Origin: Alphaproteobacteria bacterium
GTDB lineage: Bacteria; Pseudomonadota; Alphaproteobacteria; Micavibrionales; Micavibrionaceae
Reading direction: 5' to 3'
Length of the DNA stretch: 53,047 nucleotides
Assembly (NCBI GenBank): GCA_021776075.1
Contig: JAJFGQ010000071.1
Location: forward strand, 1-53,047
The notes under the pieces are model-generated. The model was given only the letters and a program-made list of their open reading frames with translations, had not been told where the DNA came from and searched no databases. Positions 35,365-45,000 of the stretch are shown here, in pieces; within the stretch, counting starts at the first letter, position 1; every line of letters begins with the position of its first letter. Made by a program: the position numbers and the translations under genes.

Positions 35365-37002
35365 TCACGCAGATTTAATTTGTGATGTATCATAATGAGG
35401 TTGAGCCGAAGGATGAGCAAAATAATAACCTTGTCCCATGCTGATTTTTAATTTCTTCATGTGTTCCAGTTGTTCTGCGGTTTCTATTTTTTCTATAATG
35501 ACTCCGATCTTAAGGTCTTTGCACATTTTGGTAATATTTTTAACCATGAGCGAATCCCGATCAGACGTCAGAATTGTTCTCGTGTACTGACCGTCTATTT
35601 TTACGTAGTCGACGTGCAGTTGTTGAATATATTGAAAAGAGGCGGATCCTGCTCCGAAATCATCAAGGCACACCTTGAAACCTTCTTTTTGCAGGATTTT
35701 GACGAATTGGTTAACCATTTCCAAGTTTTCTATATTTGACGACTCTGTGATTTCAAAAATCAGGCGGTCAGCGAGATCTTTGTTCATTTTCAGTTTTGCC
35801 ATTAGCGTTTTGAAGAATTGTTCATTTTGCATGGATTGGCCTGAAAGATTGACGGCAAATTTTGTACGGTTCGTAGCGGCTTTGTACAAAAGATAATTAA
35901 TAGCCCTGTCACAAACGGCAATGTCAAAATCCGCTGCCATACCGATGTCTTCACCAAATACAATCCATTCCTGAGTAGATCCCTCTTCTTTGAAGCGGGA
36001 AAGTATTTCGTAATGAGATACATCAAGAGTTCCCAGGTTCATAACAGGCTGAAACGCAAAATCAAAAGTGGAACGGGAGATAATATCTTTGAATTGATGG
36101 ATTTTTTGAGCATTGGCGCTGACATAGGTCTTAAAGCTTGAGTTGAGTGATTCTATGCTCAGTTCCGTGCCGCGTCGTTCGAATTCATTAATCGTATAGA
36201 TAAGAGCTTTCGTTGTTTCTCGTTCGCTTAGGCTCTGTAGATCGGCTGAGACGGTTTTTGTTTTAATTTCAAAGCCTTTGCCATCGGGATCTGTCTCCTT
36301 AGACAGCTCTGTTATTTTGTTCCACAGCGTGTTGGAATCAACAGCAGTGTCATGTATGACACTGTAGCGGCCATCTTCAATTTCTGCTGCGGCGTAACCA
36401 TCAGCCGAATGAAGGCAGAGCAGTTCTGTAATTGATTCTGTGAACTTACCCCATAGTTCTTCACCGAGACGTTCTTTGGCGGTTTGTGTGTCGGCAATAT
36501 CAAATAAGGTCATGTCAATATTTTGACCCATGGTGCGCGCCGTATTGATGGCTTCTTCGGCTGCAATCAGGAAAGAATCTTTGTCCAGCAAGGCAAAGCT
36601 TTTGTCTTCTTTTATGCTGGCGGCCAGTTTGGCCATGATGTCGCTTACAAAACCGATTGTGACGTAAAAATTGTTGGTGCCCGGCATTTTGATGCCTGTG
36701 ATAATGGCATGCCGCCCACCACAAAGGGTGTCGTCCATCACAACATGGTAGGGGCCACAGCGTTGGCCGGCAAGCGCGCGGCCAAACATGGCAATCAGGG
36801 TTGTCTGGTCTTCTGGTGAAAAGAAAGTAAGCCATTTTTTGCCGGTCAGGGTCGTGTGGTCAATGCCTGTCAGGCTTTTTGCTGCGCCCAAGGCAAAAAG
36901 CACAACGCCGTCTTCTGAAACTTCCAGAAAAAGATCAGCTGAAGCAAATGAGAAGGCCAGAAACCGGTCCCTCTGTTCTTTGAGTTCTTTTTTATCGACC
37001 AT
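35365..37002 (-). CDS. PAS-like and EAL domain protein, candidate c-di-GMP phosphodiesterase
   Basis: 545 residues. An N-terminal PAS-like region (about 15-125), a middle region without a recognised fold, and an EAL-type domain (about 305-530). The metal/catalytic motifs are mostly kept: EIL at 332-334 in place of EAL, NLSGQS, EITESSN, LDDFGAG, VKIDG, IEKIET and QGYYFA. No GGDEF domain or membrane segment is seen. It lies immediately upstream of motA-motB on the same strand, which hints at a link between c-di-GMP and motility. Confidence 0.88.
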   Translation of the reverse strand: MVDKKELKEQRDRFLAFSFASADLFLEVSEDGVVLFALGAAKSLTGIDHTTLTGKKWLTFFSPEDQTTLIAMFGRALAGQRCGPYHVVMDDTLCGGRHAIITGIKMPGTNNFYVTIGFVSDIMAKLAASIKEDKSFALLDKDSFLIAAEEAINTARTMGQNIDMTLFDIADTQTAKERLGEELWGKFTESITELLCLHSADGYAAAEIEDGRYSVIHDTAVDSNTLWNKITELSKETDPDGKGFEIKTKTVSADLQSLSERETTKALIYTINEFERRGTELSIESLNSSFKTYVSANAQKIHQFKDIISRSTFDFAFQPVMNLGTLDVSHYEILSRFKEEGSTQEWIVFGEDIGMAADFDIAVCDRAINYLLYKAATNRTKFAVNLSGQSMQNEQFFKTLMAKLKMNKDLADRLIFEITESSNIENLEMVNQFVKILQKEGFKVCLDDFGAGSASFQYIQQLHVDYVKIDGQYTRTILTSDRDSLMVKNITKMCKDLKIGVIIEKIETAEQLEHMKKLKISMGQGYYFAHPSAQPHYDTSQIKSA

Positions 37003-37102
37003 GAAGCTTTCAGGTGAAATAATACATCTTCTTGGATTCTATCACATTTTTATCATTGTGCGGTGCCCATTTTACGATTTTTTAAAAAGGAGCGGGTTTC
37101 TC

Positions 37103-38200
37103 ATGAGTATTCAGAAGAATATAGACGATGAATTTCTTGTCAGTGTTTGTGGTTCAGTTATGTGCGGAACATTGAACCGCCCGCATTCCCTGAATGCACT
37201 GACACTGGATATGATGCGGCAGCTTTCATCCAATTTGAAACATTGGGAATCGGATGAGTCGGTGAAAGCCGTTTTTCTTACGGGGGCAGGTGACAGAGCT
37301 TTTTGCGCTGGTGGTAATATCAAGGCCGTTTATTATGAAGGGCTGGCTTATCGTGAAGGCGAGACGACTGAGAACACCATGGTCCGCTTTTTCTATGAAG
37401 AATACAGCATGAATCGTCAGATATTTCATTATAAAAAGCCGATTTGCGCCTTCATGAACGGGATTACTATGGGCGGTGGTTTTGGCGTGGCCGGTCCCTG
37501 TCGTTTTCGAATTATTTCCGAGAGCACGGTTTTTGCTATGCCGGAAGTGGGTATTGGTTTTTCTACGGACGTAGGTAGTGTGTTCTTTCTGAGCAAATGC
37601 CCTGGGGAAATCGGGACTTATCTGGGGCTCACAGGTCATAAAATCGGCCCTGAAGATATGCTTTATTGTGGTCTGGCATCACATTACATACCTCTGGAAA
37701 AGCAGAATGATTGTCGAAATGCTCTCTCTAAAATTATAGAAGAGGCGAATCATGATGCGTTGGATGAGGGTATCAAAATTGTTTTGGATGAATTTGCAGA
37801 AGAGCCAAAGGCAGAAGGCTACCTTAGAGAAAACCAACCTCTTGTTGATCTGTGTTTTTCGGCCAATTCCATTGAAGAAGTCCTGTCTCGTTTGCGTGAT
37901 AAGGGCTCTGATTGGGGAAAGGAAACAGCAAACCTCATGGAAAGCCGTTCGCCAACAAGCCTGAAAGTGGTTTTGGCTCATTTGCGAAAAGGGAAGGCAG
38001 ATAGTTTTGATGAGGTAACGTCCCGTGATTTTGTTCTGTCTCAACATTTTCTGGAAGGGCATGATTTTTATGAAGGTATTCGGGCGCAACTCATTGATAA
38101 GGATAAGACACCCCGGTGGATGCCTAGTCGTTTGTCAGATGTAGATGAAACCCTTGTCGATCATTATTTTAGTATGGCAGGAAGAATATTGGATGAATAA
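37103..38200 (+). CDS. Enoyl-CoA hydratase/isomerase family, 3-hydroxyisobutyryl-CoA hydrolase-like
   Basis: 365 residues from ATG 37103, with AAGGAG upstream; the upstream extension of the frame is antisense to the EAL gene and is rejected. Seen: LNRPHSLNALTLDM, TGAGDRAFCAGGNIKAVYYEG, INGITMGGGFGVAG-type glycine-rich loop, AMPEVGIGFSTDVGSVFFL. Length and the PEVGIGFSTDVG block fit the 3-hydroxyisobutyryl-CoA hydrolase clade (valine breakdown) rather than crotonases. Substrate is not certain. Confidence 0.85.
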   Translation: MSIQKNIDDEFLVSVCGSVMCGTLNRPHSLNALTLDMMRQLSSNLKHWESDESVKAVFLTGAGDRAFCAGGNIKAVYYEGLAYREGETTENTMVRFFYEEYSMNRQIFHYKKPICAFMNGITMGGGFGVAGPCRFRIISESTVFAMPEVGIGFSTDVGSVFFLSKCPGEIGTYLGLTGHKIGPEDMLYCGLASHYIPLEKQNDCRNALSKIIEEANHDALDEGIKIVLDEFAEEPKAEGYLRENQPLVDLCFSANSIEEVLSRLRDKGSDWGKETANLMESRSPTSLKVVLAHLRKGKADSFDEVTSRDFVLSQHFLEGHDFYEGIRAQLIDKDKTPRWMPSRLSDVDETLVDHYFSMAGRILDE

Positions 38201-38309
38201 AAATTTTAGTTTGAGTCTGGCGCAGTCTGCTTTATGCTCTTGCTGTTAGACAATGTTTCCATCACTGGTGGGTGGAATTTTTTATGCATTACAGTTTGGG
38301 GAGTATGAA

Positions 38310-38783
38310 GTGACCGTATCAACACCTTATTATGAAGCGATTCAAATGATTGAGCGCCTTCACCGTCATTTTCTGGACGTTCTGAAACTTGAACTGGATC
38401 GTAAGGGTATTCAGGATATTAACAACGTACAATGCATGATTCTTTACAATATCGGAGATGATGATCTGACGGTAGGGGAGCTGACGATACGAGGGTATTA
38501 TCTGGGCTCCAACGTTTCCTACAACGTAAAGAAAATGGTGGAGAACGGTTATCTAAATCAAGAACGTTCTGTCCATGATAAACGCTCCATTCGGGTGAAT
38601 CTGTCGGAAAAGGGCCGTGAATTATGCACCATGATTACGGCGATGTTCCATCGTCATGATGAAATGATCGAGGGAACGGAACTGACGCCGGAGCGTTTGC
38701 AGGAGCTAAATGAGACGATGCGCTTGATGGAAAAGTTCTGGGCCAGTCAGACAAACTACACAGGGTTGTCTGCTATTGGTTAG
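38310..38783 (+). CDS. MarR-type winged-helix regulator, LdtR-like
   Basis: 157 residues from GTG 38310, preceded by GGGGAG; an upstream ATG at 38253 has no such site. Helix-turn-helix region: VQCMILYNIGDDDLTVGELTIRGYYLGSNVSYNVKKMV followed by the wing RSVHDKRSIRVNLSEKGRE. This closely fits the alphaproteobacterial LdtR group, known in Liberibacter to control an L,D-transpeptidase. This window carries an L,D-transpeptidase 10 kb away; a regulatory link is only an idea. Confidence 0.78.
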   Translation: MTVSTPYYEAIQMIERLHRHFLDVLKLELDRKGIQDINNVQCMILYNIGDDDLTVGELTIRGYYLGSNVSYNVKKMVENGYLNQERSVHDKRSIRVNLSEKGRELCTMITAMFHRHDEMIEGTELTPERLQELNETMRLMEKFWASQTNYTGLSAIG

Positions 38784-38822
38784 AAGCTGCCGTTTCTGCC
38801 TTTCTGAAGTTTCCGTATTTAT

Positions 38823-40013
38823 CTATGAGAAGGCTTGAATGCCTGTCTGCGCTTTGCCAAGGATCAAAGCGTGGATGTCGTGCGTTCCTTCGTAAGTGTT
38901 CACGGCTTCCAGATTCATGACATGGCGAATGACATGATATTCATCGGAGATACCGTTGCCGCCGAGCATGTCGCGTGCCGTGCGGGCGATATCCAGAGAC
39001 TTGCCACAGTTATTACGTTTCAGTAATGAGATAGCTTCAGGTGCAGCGCGGCCTTGGTCACGCAGCTGACCCAGCCGGAATGCACCGTGAAGACCCAGAG
39101 TGATTTCGGTCTGCATATCAGCCAGTTTTTTCTGAATGAGCTGTTGTGCAGCCAGAGGTTTATCAAAAACGATACGGTCCATAACGTAATTCCGGGCTAT
39201 ATGCCAGCAGGCTTCCGCAGCACCCAAAGCGCCCCAACAAATACCATAGCGGGCACTGTTCAGACAGGATAGCGGACCCTTTAAGCCAACAACGCCGGGT
39301 AATCGGTTGTTTTCCGGTACAAAAACTTCATCCATGGCAATCCCGCCCGTTACAGAGGCCCGCAGGGAGAATTTGCCTTCTATTTTGGGTGCGCTCAGGC
39401 CCTCCATGTCTTTTTCAAGAATGAGACCGATAATTTTACCTTCATCGTCTTTGGCCCAGACCACAAAAACATCAGCAATAGGAGAATTGGTAATCCATTG
39501 CTTTGCGCCGGAGAGTTTATAGCCGCCCTCTACCTTTTTAGCCCGTGATTTCATTCCTGCGGGATCGGAGCCGCCGTCAGGTTCTGTCAGACCGAAACAA
39601 CCGATCCATTCGCCAGAGGCCAGCATGGGAAGGTATTTGTCCTTTTGCTCCTCTGAACCGAAAGCGTAAATCGGATACATAACCAACGAGGATTGCACGG
39701 AAAGTGCCGATCTGTAGCTAGAGTCAATACGTTCAACTTCGCGCGCAATAAGGCCGTAGGAAATATAGTTAACTCCGGCGCAGCCATAACCGTCTATGAA
39801 GGAACCGAGTAGTCCCAGTGCGCCCATTTCTTTCATGATGTTTCTGTCGAAAGTTTCATGCCGGTTGGCTTCTGTAATGCCCGGCAGGAGTTTATCCTGC
39901 GCATAGTTGCGGGTCGTGTCCCGGATCATGCGCTCTTCTTCACTTAAGAGATCATCTAAAAGAAGGGGGTCTTCCCATTGAAATCCCGGTTTTAATGTTT
40001 TTTTCTGAGTCAT
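38823..40013 (-). CDS. gcdH: Glutaryl-CoA dehydrogenase
   Basis: 396 residues from ATG 40013, with AAGGAT upstream. A FAD enzyme that oxidises and decarboxylates glutaryl-CoA to crotonyl-CoA in lysine/tryptophan breakdown. Seen: [18 protein letters not shown] (substrate-binding Arg), [16 protein letters not shown], and the C-terminal catalytic Glu in [16 protein letters not shown], all specific to this subfamily. It is convergent with the LdtR-like gene. Confidence 0.94.
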   Translation of the reverse strand: MTQKKTLKPGFQWEDPLLLDDLLSEEERMIRDTTRNYAQDKLLPGITEANRHETFDRNIMKEMGALGLLGSFIDGYGCAGVNYISYGLIAREVERIDSSYRSALSVQSSLVMYPIYAFGSEEQKDKYLPMLASGEWIGCFGLTEPDGGSDPAGMKSRAKKVEGGYKLSGAKQWITNSPIADVFVVWAKDDEGKIIGLILEKDMEGLSAPKIEGKFSLRASVTGGIAMDEVFVPENNRLPGVVGLKGPLSCLNSARYGICWGALGAAEACWHIARNYVMDRIVFDKPLAAQQLIQKKLADMQTEITLGLHGAFRLGQLRDQGRAAPEAISLLKRNNCGKSLDIARTARDMLGGNGISDEYHVIRHVMNLEAVNTYEGTHDIHALILGKAQTGIQAFS

Positions 40014-40101
40014 AATTTGATCCTTCGGGCTCATCCTGTTGTTGTCCTCTGGTCAATTGAAAGTTGAGAAGGTAATGTATAACAGGAATGAGCAAGGAAC
40101 A

Positions 40102-40302
40102 ATGCCTGAAAGTCTTATGATGGGTCGGGAAGTAATATTTGAATTTTTTCCAGTCGGGCATGTTGTTCGTGTGTCCGCCATGGACACAAAAACGCTGACG
40201 GAAATATCCATACAGGGGCCGGCATCGGCTTCTGAAGAGATATTGAAGAAAAATGCTCTTAAGCGCCTTGATTATGTCATGAAAAAGAAGGGATTGATTT
40301 AG
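40102..40302 (+). CDS. Small conserved-looking protein, DUF6898-like
   Basis: 66 residues if the ATG at 40102 (AAGGA five bases before) is used; starts at 40039 or 40075 would extend it. The core reads GREVIFEFFPVGHVVRVSAMDTKTLTEISIQGPAS, followed by a basic helix. It recalls the small proteins found next to gcdH in related bacteria (DUF6898), from memory only. No function is known. Confidence 0.6.
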   Translation: MPESLMMGREVIFEFFPVGHVVRVSAMDTKTLTEISIQGPASASEEILKKNALKRLDYVMKKKGLI

Positions 40303-40361
40303 GGTGTGAACCTTTTATATAAAGGGCACGTAGAAAACCACTGATAGAATGGAGCTTGAGC

Positions 40362-40874
40362 ATGATAGACGTTTTAGATGTGACGGGTATTTCAAGCACA
40401 ACAGGTATGGAGAAGATAGCGATTGCATCGGATCATGCCGGTTTTGATATGAAAGAGGCCGTTAAGGCATCGTTGGCCGGCAAGTATCAGTGGTTGGATC
40501 TGGGCGCCCATTCCGGCGAATCCGTAAATTATGCGGATTATGGTCATCACATGGGGGCGGCCATTTCCGGCGGGCAGGCAGATCGAGGTATAGTGATTTG
40601 TGGAAGCGGTATTGGTATTTCAATTGCGGCCAACCGTTTTGCGACTGTCAGGGCGGCTTTATGTACCAATGCAACAATGGCGCGTCTGGCGCGTGCGCAT
40701 AATGATGCCAATGTCCTGGCTCTGGGGTCCCGTATTATTGGACAGGAAGTCGCGTTTGACTGTATTTACGCCTTTTTAACAACGGATTTTGAAGGCGGGC
40801 GGCATGAGAAAAGAATTGAAACACTGGATCAGGTATTTGAAAGCGTAGGAAAAGGCTATGAACATGACGACTAA
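40362..40874 (+). CDS. rpiB: Ribose-5-phosphate isomerase B
   Basis: 170 residues from ATG 40362 with GGAG upstream; an ATG at 40407 fits the family's usual start ([12 protein letters not shown]) too. Seen: [28 protein letters not shown] and [18 protein letters not shown]. Interconverts ribose and ribulose 5-phosphates. It overlaps glyA by 17 bases and begins the rpiB-glyA-nrdR run typical of this group. Confidence 0.93.
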   Translation: MIDVLDVTGISSTTGMEKIAIASDHAGFDMKEAVKASLAGKYQWLDLGAHSGESVNYADYGHHMGAAISGGQADRGIVICGSGIGISIAANRFATVRAALCTNATMARLARAHNDANVLALGSRIIGQEVAFDCIYAFLTTDFEGGRHEKRIETLDQVFESVGKGYEHDD

Positions 40875-42180
40875 TATCAGAAAACTGGATAATCATGAGG
40901 TCGATGATTTTTTTGCGGAATCTTTGCAGCAAAAGGATTCTTGTGTTTTTGAGGCGATCAGTCATGAATTGGTGCGGCAACAGAGTCAGGTTGAGTTGAT
41001 TGCTAGTGAGAATATTGTTTCCCGCGCTGTTTTGGAGGCCCAAGGCTCTGTGATGACCAATAAATATGCGGAGGGTTATCCGGGGCGCCGTTATTACGGT
41101 GGTTGTGAGTATATGGATGTGGTTGAGGATCTGGCACGGGAACGGGCCAAGGAGCTGTTTGAATGCTCATACGCCAATGTCCAGCCTAATTCCGGGTCGC
41201 AGGCCAATCAGGCCGTCATGATGGCCTTATTGCAGCCGGGTGATACTGTTCTGGGGATGTCACTGGCAGCAGGGGGGCATCTAACTCATGGTGCTGCGCC
41301 GAATCAGTCCGGGAAATGGTTTCATGCTGTGCAATATGGTGTGCGGAAAGACGACAATCTCATCGATTATGAGGAAGTAGAGCGTTTGGCAAAAGAGCAC
41401 CAGCCAAAAATGATTATTGCCGGTGCGTCAGCTTATCCGCGCGTGATTGACTGGGCGCGTTTTAGGGAGATTGCCGACTCTGTGGGGGCTTATCTGATGG
41501 TGGATGTCGCCCATTATGCCGGTCTTGTTGCCGGCGGTGTATACCCCTCTCCTGTACCGCATGCCCACGTCACAACGACAACAACGCATAAGACCTTGCG
41601 CGGTCCCCGTGGCGGTATGGTTTTGAGCAATGATCTTGATTTGGGCAAGAAGATCAACTCGGCTGTGTTTCCGGGGCTGCAAGGTGGCCCTTTAATGCAT
41701 GTTATTGCTGCAAAAGCAGTCTGTTTCGGAGAGGCTTTGGCTCCTGCATTTAAAGATTATGCGCAACAGGTTGTTGATAATGCAAAAATGCTATCGGAAA
41801 CCATAAAAAATGGCGGGCTGGATATTGTTTCGGGTGGTACGGACAGCCATCTTGTGCTGGTTGATCTGCGTCCCAAGAGTTTAACAGGCAATATAGCAGA
41901 GACCGCCTTGGAAAATGCAGGAATGACCTGCAACAAGAACGCCGTGCCCTTTGATCCGGAGAAGCCTATGGTGACGAGCGGTGTTCGTCTGGGGACGCCG
42001 GCATTGACGACACGGGGTTTCGGGCGTGATGAAACGCGCCAGATCGGGGAGATGCTTGTTGAGGTTATGGACGGTCTGTGCGCTCATGGACCGGATAATA
42101 ACGCAAGCATCGAGAGTGCGGTAAGAGAGCGAATTAAAGTACTTTGTGAGGCATTTCCTATCTATGGAGACTTAATGTAA
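40858..42180 (+). CDS. glyA: Serine hydroxymethyltransferase
   Basis: 440 residues, PLP enzyme that interconverts serine and glycine and charges folate with one-carbon units. Seen: [46 protein letters not shown], and [14 protein letters not shown] with the PLP lysine. ATG at 40864 is an alternative. Its stop shares a base with the nrdR start. Confidence 0.97.
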   Translation: MNMTTNIRKLDNHEVDDFFAESLQQKDSCVFEAISHELVRQQSQVELIASENIVSRAVLEAQGSVMTNKYAEGYPGRRYYGGCEYMDVVEDLARERAKELFECSYANVQPNSGSQANQAVMMALLQPGDTVLGMSLAAGGHLTHGAAPNQSGKWFHAVQYGVRKDDNLIDYEEVERLAKEHQPKMIIAGASAYPRVIDWARFREIADSVGAYLMVDVAHYAGLVAGGVYPSPVPHAHVTTTTTHKTLRGPRGGMVLSNDLDLGKKINSAVFPGLQGGPLMHVIAAKAVCFGEALAPAFKDYAQQVVDNAKMLSETIKNGGLDIVSGGTDSHLVLVDLRPKSLTGNIAETALENAGMTCNKNAVPFDPEKPMVTSGVRLGTPALTTRGFGRDETRQIGEMLVEVMDGLCAHGPDNNASIESAVRERIKVLCEAFPIYGDLM

Positions 42181-42659
42181 TGCGTTGCCCTTTTTGTGAT
42201 AGTGATGAAACACAGGTTAAAGATTCACGCCCAACGGAAGATAATTCCGCCATACGCCGTCGCCGGGCTTGTCCGGGCTGTGGCGCACGCTTTACGACAT
42301 TCGAGAGGGTGCAACTGCGTGATATGGTGGTGATTAAGGTTGATGACCGCCGTCAGCCCTTTGACCGGGATAAGCTGATTAAATCCATGCAAATACCGCT
42401 CAGAAAGCGTCCTGTAGAGCTTGAGCAGGTCGAAAAAGCGGTGAATTCTATTGTAAGACAACTGGAAAGCATGGGTGATCAGGAAGTGCCTTCCAAGCAG
42501 ATTGGTGAGCTTGTTATGAAAGCTCTGGCTCGTCTGGATTCTGTCGCTTATATCCGCTACGCCTCTGTTTATAAGGATTTTCGGAAGCCGGAAGACTTTC
42601 ATGCCTTTCTTGAAGAAGCGACAGGTTTTCACAATGAAATCAGAAAAGCTGCAGAATAG
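42180..42659 (+). CDS. nrdR: Transcriptional repressor NrdR
   Basis: 159 residues. An N-terminal zinc ribbon ([18 protein letters not shown] ... [15 protein letters not shown]) and an ATP-cone domain ([19 protein letters not shown]). It represses ribonucleotide reductase genes when dATP is high. It is coupled to glyA by a one-base overlap. I see no NrdR box in this window. Confidence 0.97.
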   Translation: MRCPFCDSDETQVKDSRPTEDNSAIRRRRACPGCGARFTTFERVQLRDMVVIKVDDRRQPFDRDKLIKSMQIPLRKRPVELEQVEKAVNSIVRQLESMGDQEVPSKQIGELVMKALARLDSVAYIRYASVYKDFRKPEDFHAFLEEATGFHNEIRKAAE

Positions 42660-43468
42660 AGCCACAAACGTATAAGGCATCTTCAAGATATTCTTAATAT
42701 ATATTTGAAATCAGATAGATAGGTCGCCCGCATAAGAATCAATGGTTCTGGAGCTCCTGTTTTCTGAATGTCTTGTGATTCCTCTCAGAGGATACGGGTG
42801 CTATGAACAGGTCCGTCCCAAGACAAAAAATGCTTCTTTTTTTGGTGTTCTTATAGGCTATAAAACAGCATCAATCCCTTATTTTGCACTAATTAAATGC
42901 GCCCTTGAATCCCCTCTGCTTTCGGCGCACAGCATTTTGTTTTTATGGATCGTTATGTAGGGTGCATTTTTTTAAATGGTTTTTAATGACCCTGTTTAAG
43001 GGCGACTTTGATCCTGAAGGGTCTGGCGGGCCATGAATAGGGTTTGTTTTCAATGGATAAGCTCGTTTTTCGAGGGTATTTACAGACGGCAAGCAAGATA
43101 TAAAATACAGAGTCGTCATTATTTTAGAGAACCTCCTGACGCTTCAATAACCTACATCTTAATGCATGATCCGCCATTGATAGTGAATATGACTGTTTTT
43201 TGCTTCTCTAACGAAGCTATATTGTATTTTTGGCCCGTTTATGCATGCCATCCGCGATGGCTCTGTGTTCTGAAAATAAAAAGAAGATTTGTGCTTTTGC
43301 CGTTTTTTTGATGAAAAGTCACAATCGTCTCAATCACGACCCTGACAGGCCATGATCCTGAAATGTTAAAAACAAAACCGGATAGATTTTTGCTGTATAG
43401 ATATCGTGGGACATGCTATCGCAGTGATGGTAAGTACAAAAAAGGTATAACTGGAGCTTTAAGATATC
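42660..43468. other. 809-base stretch without a convincing gene
   Basis: Two small plus-strand frames (42742-42960 and 43033-43311) have no ribosome binding site or protein-like composition. In related genomes ribD/ribE/ribH genes often lie between nrdR and nusB; none is here. The stretch contains a three-way-junction-like RNA fold at 42769-42825, a repeated GACCCTG...TGATCCTGAA pair (42988-43018 and 43338-43362), and a 6-base stem TGCGCC/GGCGCA around 42898-42929. It may be a deletion scar, an RNA locus or both. Confidence 0.55.
42769..42842 (+). ncRNA. Candidate three-way-junction RNA
   Basis: Stem 1 TGTCTTG/CAAGACA (42769-42775, 42819-42825) encloses hairpin 2 TCCTC/GAGGA (42780-42792) and hairpin 3 ACGGG/TCCGT (42794-42798, 42812-42816), with short linkers. 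A T-run (42836-42842) follows. No known family fits by eye. The pairing is suggestive but could be chance. Confidence 0.3.
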
Positions 43469-44002
43469 ATGATGAGTGAACAAACGGCCGCAGATAAGAA
43501 AACTTCAAAAGGATCGCGCAAGGCGCGGGTTATGGCGGCGCGGTTGTCCGCGACACAGGCTGTCTACCAGATGATGGGGAACGATCAGTCGGCCTCTGAT
43601 GTTGTAAAGGAGTTCATTGATTTCCGTTTAGGACAATCTTTTGAAGGAGAAGAGCTTGTTACGTCTGATGAGGCTTTATTTCAAAAAATTGTAGAAGACA
43701 CGGAAAAGAAGCGTTCTGATATCGATCTGGCTGTGTCAGAAGCGCTTCATGATCGGGACAGGGGGGCTAAGGGAGAGCGTAGCACCTCTTTGGAGCCTCT
43801 TTTGCTTTCTATTCTTCTTTGCGGGGCTTGTGAGTTGATGATTCATCGTGAGGTGGATGCGCCTGTCATTATTTCTGATTACCTGAATGTTACTCATGCT
43901 TTTTATGATCAGGGAGAAAGCAAGCTTGTGAATGCTATCCTTGACCAGATAAGAAAAAAAACTGAGGGCGCTATAGAGGAAAAGGAAAAGCCTGATGACT
44001 AA
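43469..44002 (+). CDS. nusB: Transcription antitermination protein NusB
   Basis: 177 residues. An all-helical NusB fold: [21 protein letters not shown] at the start and [46 protein letters not shown] at the end, which is the family signature. NusB works in rRNA antitermination with NusE. An ATG at 43472 is equally possible. It overlaps panB by eight bases. Confidence 0.93.
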   Translation: MMSEQTAADKKTSKGSRKARVMAARLSATQAVYQMMGNDQSASDVVKEFIDFRLGQSFEGEELVTSDEALFQKIVEDTEKKRSDIDLAVSEALHDRDRGAKGERSTSLEPLLLSILLCGACELMIHREVDAPVIISDYLNVTHAFYDQGESKLVNAILDQIRKKTEGAIEEKEKPDD

Positions 44003-44828
44003 AAGATCGACTGTAAGGGATATTGGCCGCCGTAAAGAAGAAGGTGAGCCATTGGTTTGCCTGACGGCCTATACAGCGCCGATGGCGCGGTTGGCTGATG
44101 AGTATGCCGATATTCTTTTGGTCGGAGATAGCGTGGGTATGGTCTTGTACGGTATGGAGAGCACCCTGCCTGTTACGTTGGATATGATGATAGCCCACGG
44201 CAAGGCTGTGGCTTCCCATACGGAGCAAGCTTTTGTCGTGTTGGATATGCCTTTTGCCTCTTATCAGGAAAGTCCGGAACTAGCCTTTCGTAATGCGGCC
44301 CGTGTTATGAAGGAAACGGGGTGTGGTGCCGTGAAACTAGAAGGGGGTCAGGAGATGGCCGAAACAGTATCATTTCTGGTTCAAAGAGGCGTCCCCGTTA
44401 TGGGGCATATCGGTCTTCAGCCGCAGTCAGTAAACAGTGTTGGTGGTTATCGTGTGACGGGAAAAAAGGACACGGAAAAGAACAAAATAAGAGCTGATGC
44501 GGATTCACTGGTGGATGCCGGTGTTTTTGCCATTGTTCTGGAGTGTCTGGATGCAGAGCTGGCTGCTGAAATTACAACGAAAATTCCTGTCCCTACGATT
44601 GGCATTGGCGCTTCACCGGCTTGTAACGGGCAGATCTTGGTAACAGAGGACCTGTTAGGGATTAGTGGTAAATATATACCCCTGTTTGTTAAAAAATATG
44701 CCGATCTGGGAACGCAGATCAGGGATGCTGTAGCGCAGTATGCAGAAGATGTTAGGAAACGGAAGTTTCCGGGTCAGGAGCATGTCTACGGGAGAAAAAA
44801 CACGGATCAGCTAACGTCAGTAAAGTAG
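43995..44828 (+). CDS. panB: 3-methyl-2-oxobutanoate hydroxymethyltransferase
   Basis: 277 residues. First committed step of pantothenate (coenzyme A) synthesis. Seen: [62 protein letters not shown] and [17 protein letters not shown]. No panC is visible nearby. Confidence 0.96.
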   Translation: MTKRSTVRDIGRRKEEGEPLVCLTAYTAPMARLADEYADILLVGDSVGMVLYGMESTLPVTLDMMIAHGKAVASHTEQAFVVLDMPFASYQESPELAFRNAARVMKETGCGAVKLEGGQEMAETVSFLVQRGVPVMGHIGLQPQSVNSVGGYRVTGKKDTEKNKIRADADSLVDAGVFAIVLECLDAELAAEITTKIPVPTIGIGASPACNGQILVTEDLLGISGKYIPLFVKKYADLGTQIRDAVAQYAEDVRKRKFPGQEHVYGRKNTDQLTSVK

Positions 44829-44864
44829 CCTGTAAGTAACAAAAGACTTCGTTGATATTCAAAA

Positions 44865-44890
44865 AAAAGCAAGCTTCGGGCTTTTGTTCT
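44865..44890 (+). terminator. Weak terminator after panB
   Basis: AAAAGC/GCTTTT stem (44865-44870, 44880-44885) with a short loop, followed by a T-containing run. The stem is weak, so the call is tentative. Confidence 0.35.
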
Positions 44891-45000
44891 GCTTTGTATG
44901 AATATTTAAATCAAATGCCTTTCTATCCTAATTAAATATTAAAACCATCTCGTTAATATGGATGATGGAAGGGTTTTTTGTCGGGGGAGTATAATTTCTT

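Noticed and set aside
36788-37102. N-terminal extension of the 3-hydroxyisobutyryl-CoA hydrolase frame
   Set aside because: It is antisense to the EAL gene, and a good ribosome binding site precedes ATG 37103.
42898-42929. tRNA 3'-end-like text (TTGAATCCCCTCT) in the nrdR-nusB gap
   Set aside because: It lacks an acceptor stem, anticodon arm and CCA; the resemblance is short enough to be chance.
42742-42960. 72-residue plus-strand frame in the nrdR-nusB gap
   Set aside because: No ribosome binding site, random-looking composition, overlaps an RNA-like fold.
43033-43311. 92-residue plus-strand frame in the same gap
   Set aside because: No ribosome binding site and no protein-like pattern; mixed aromatic and basic residues typical of chance frames.
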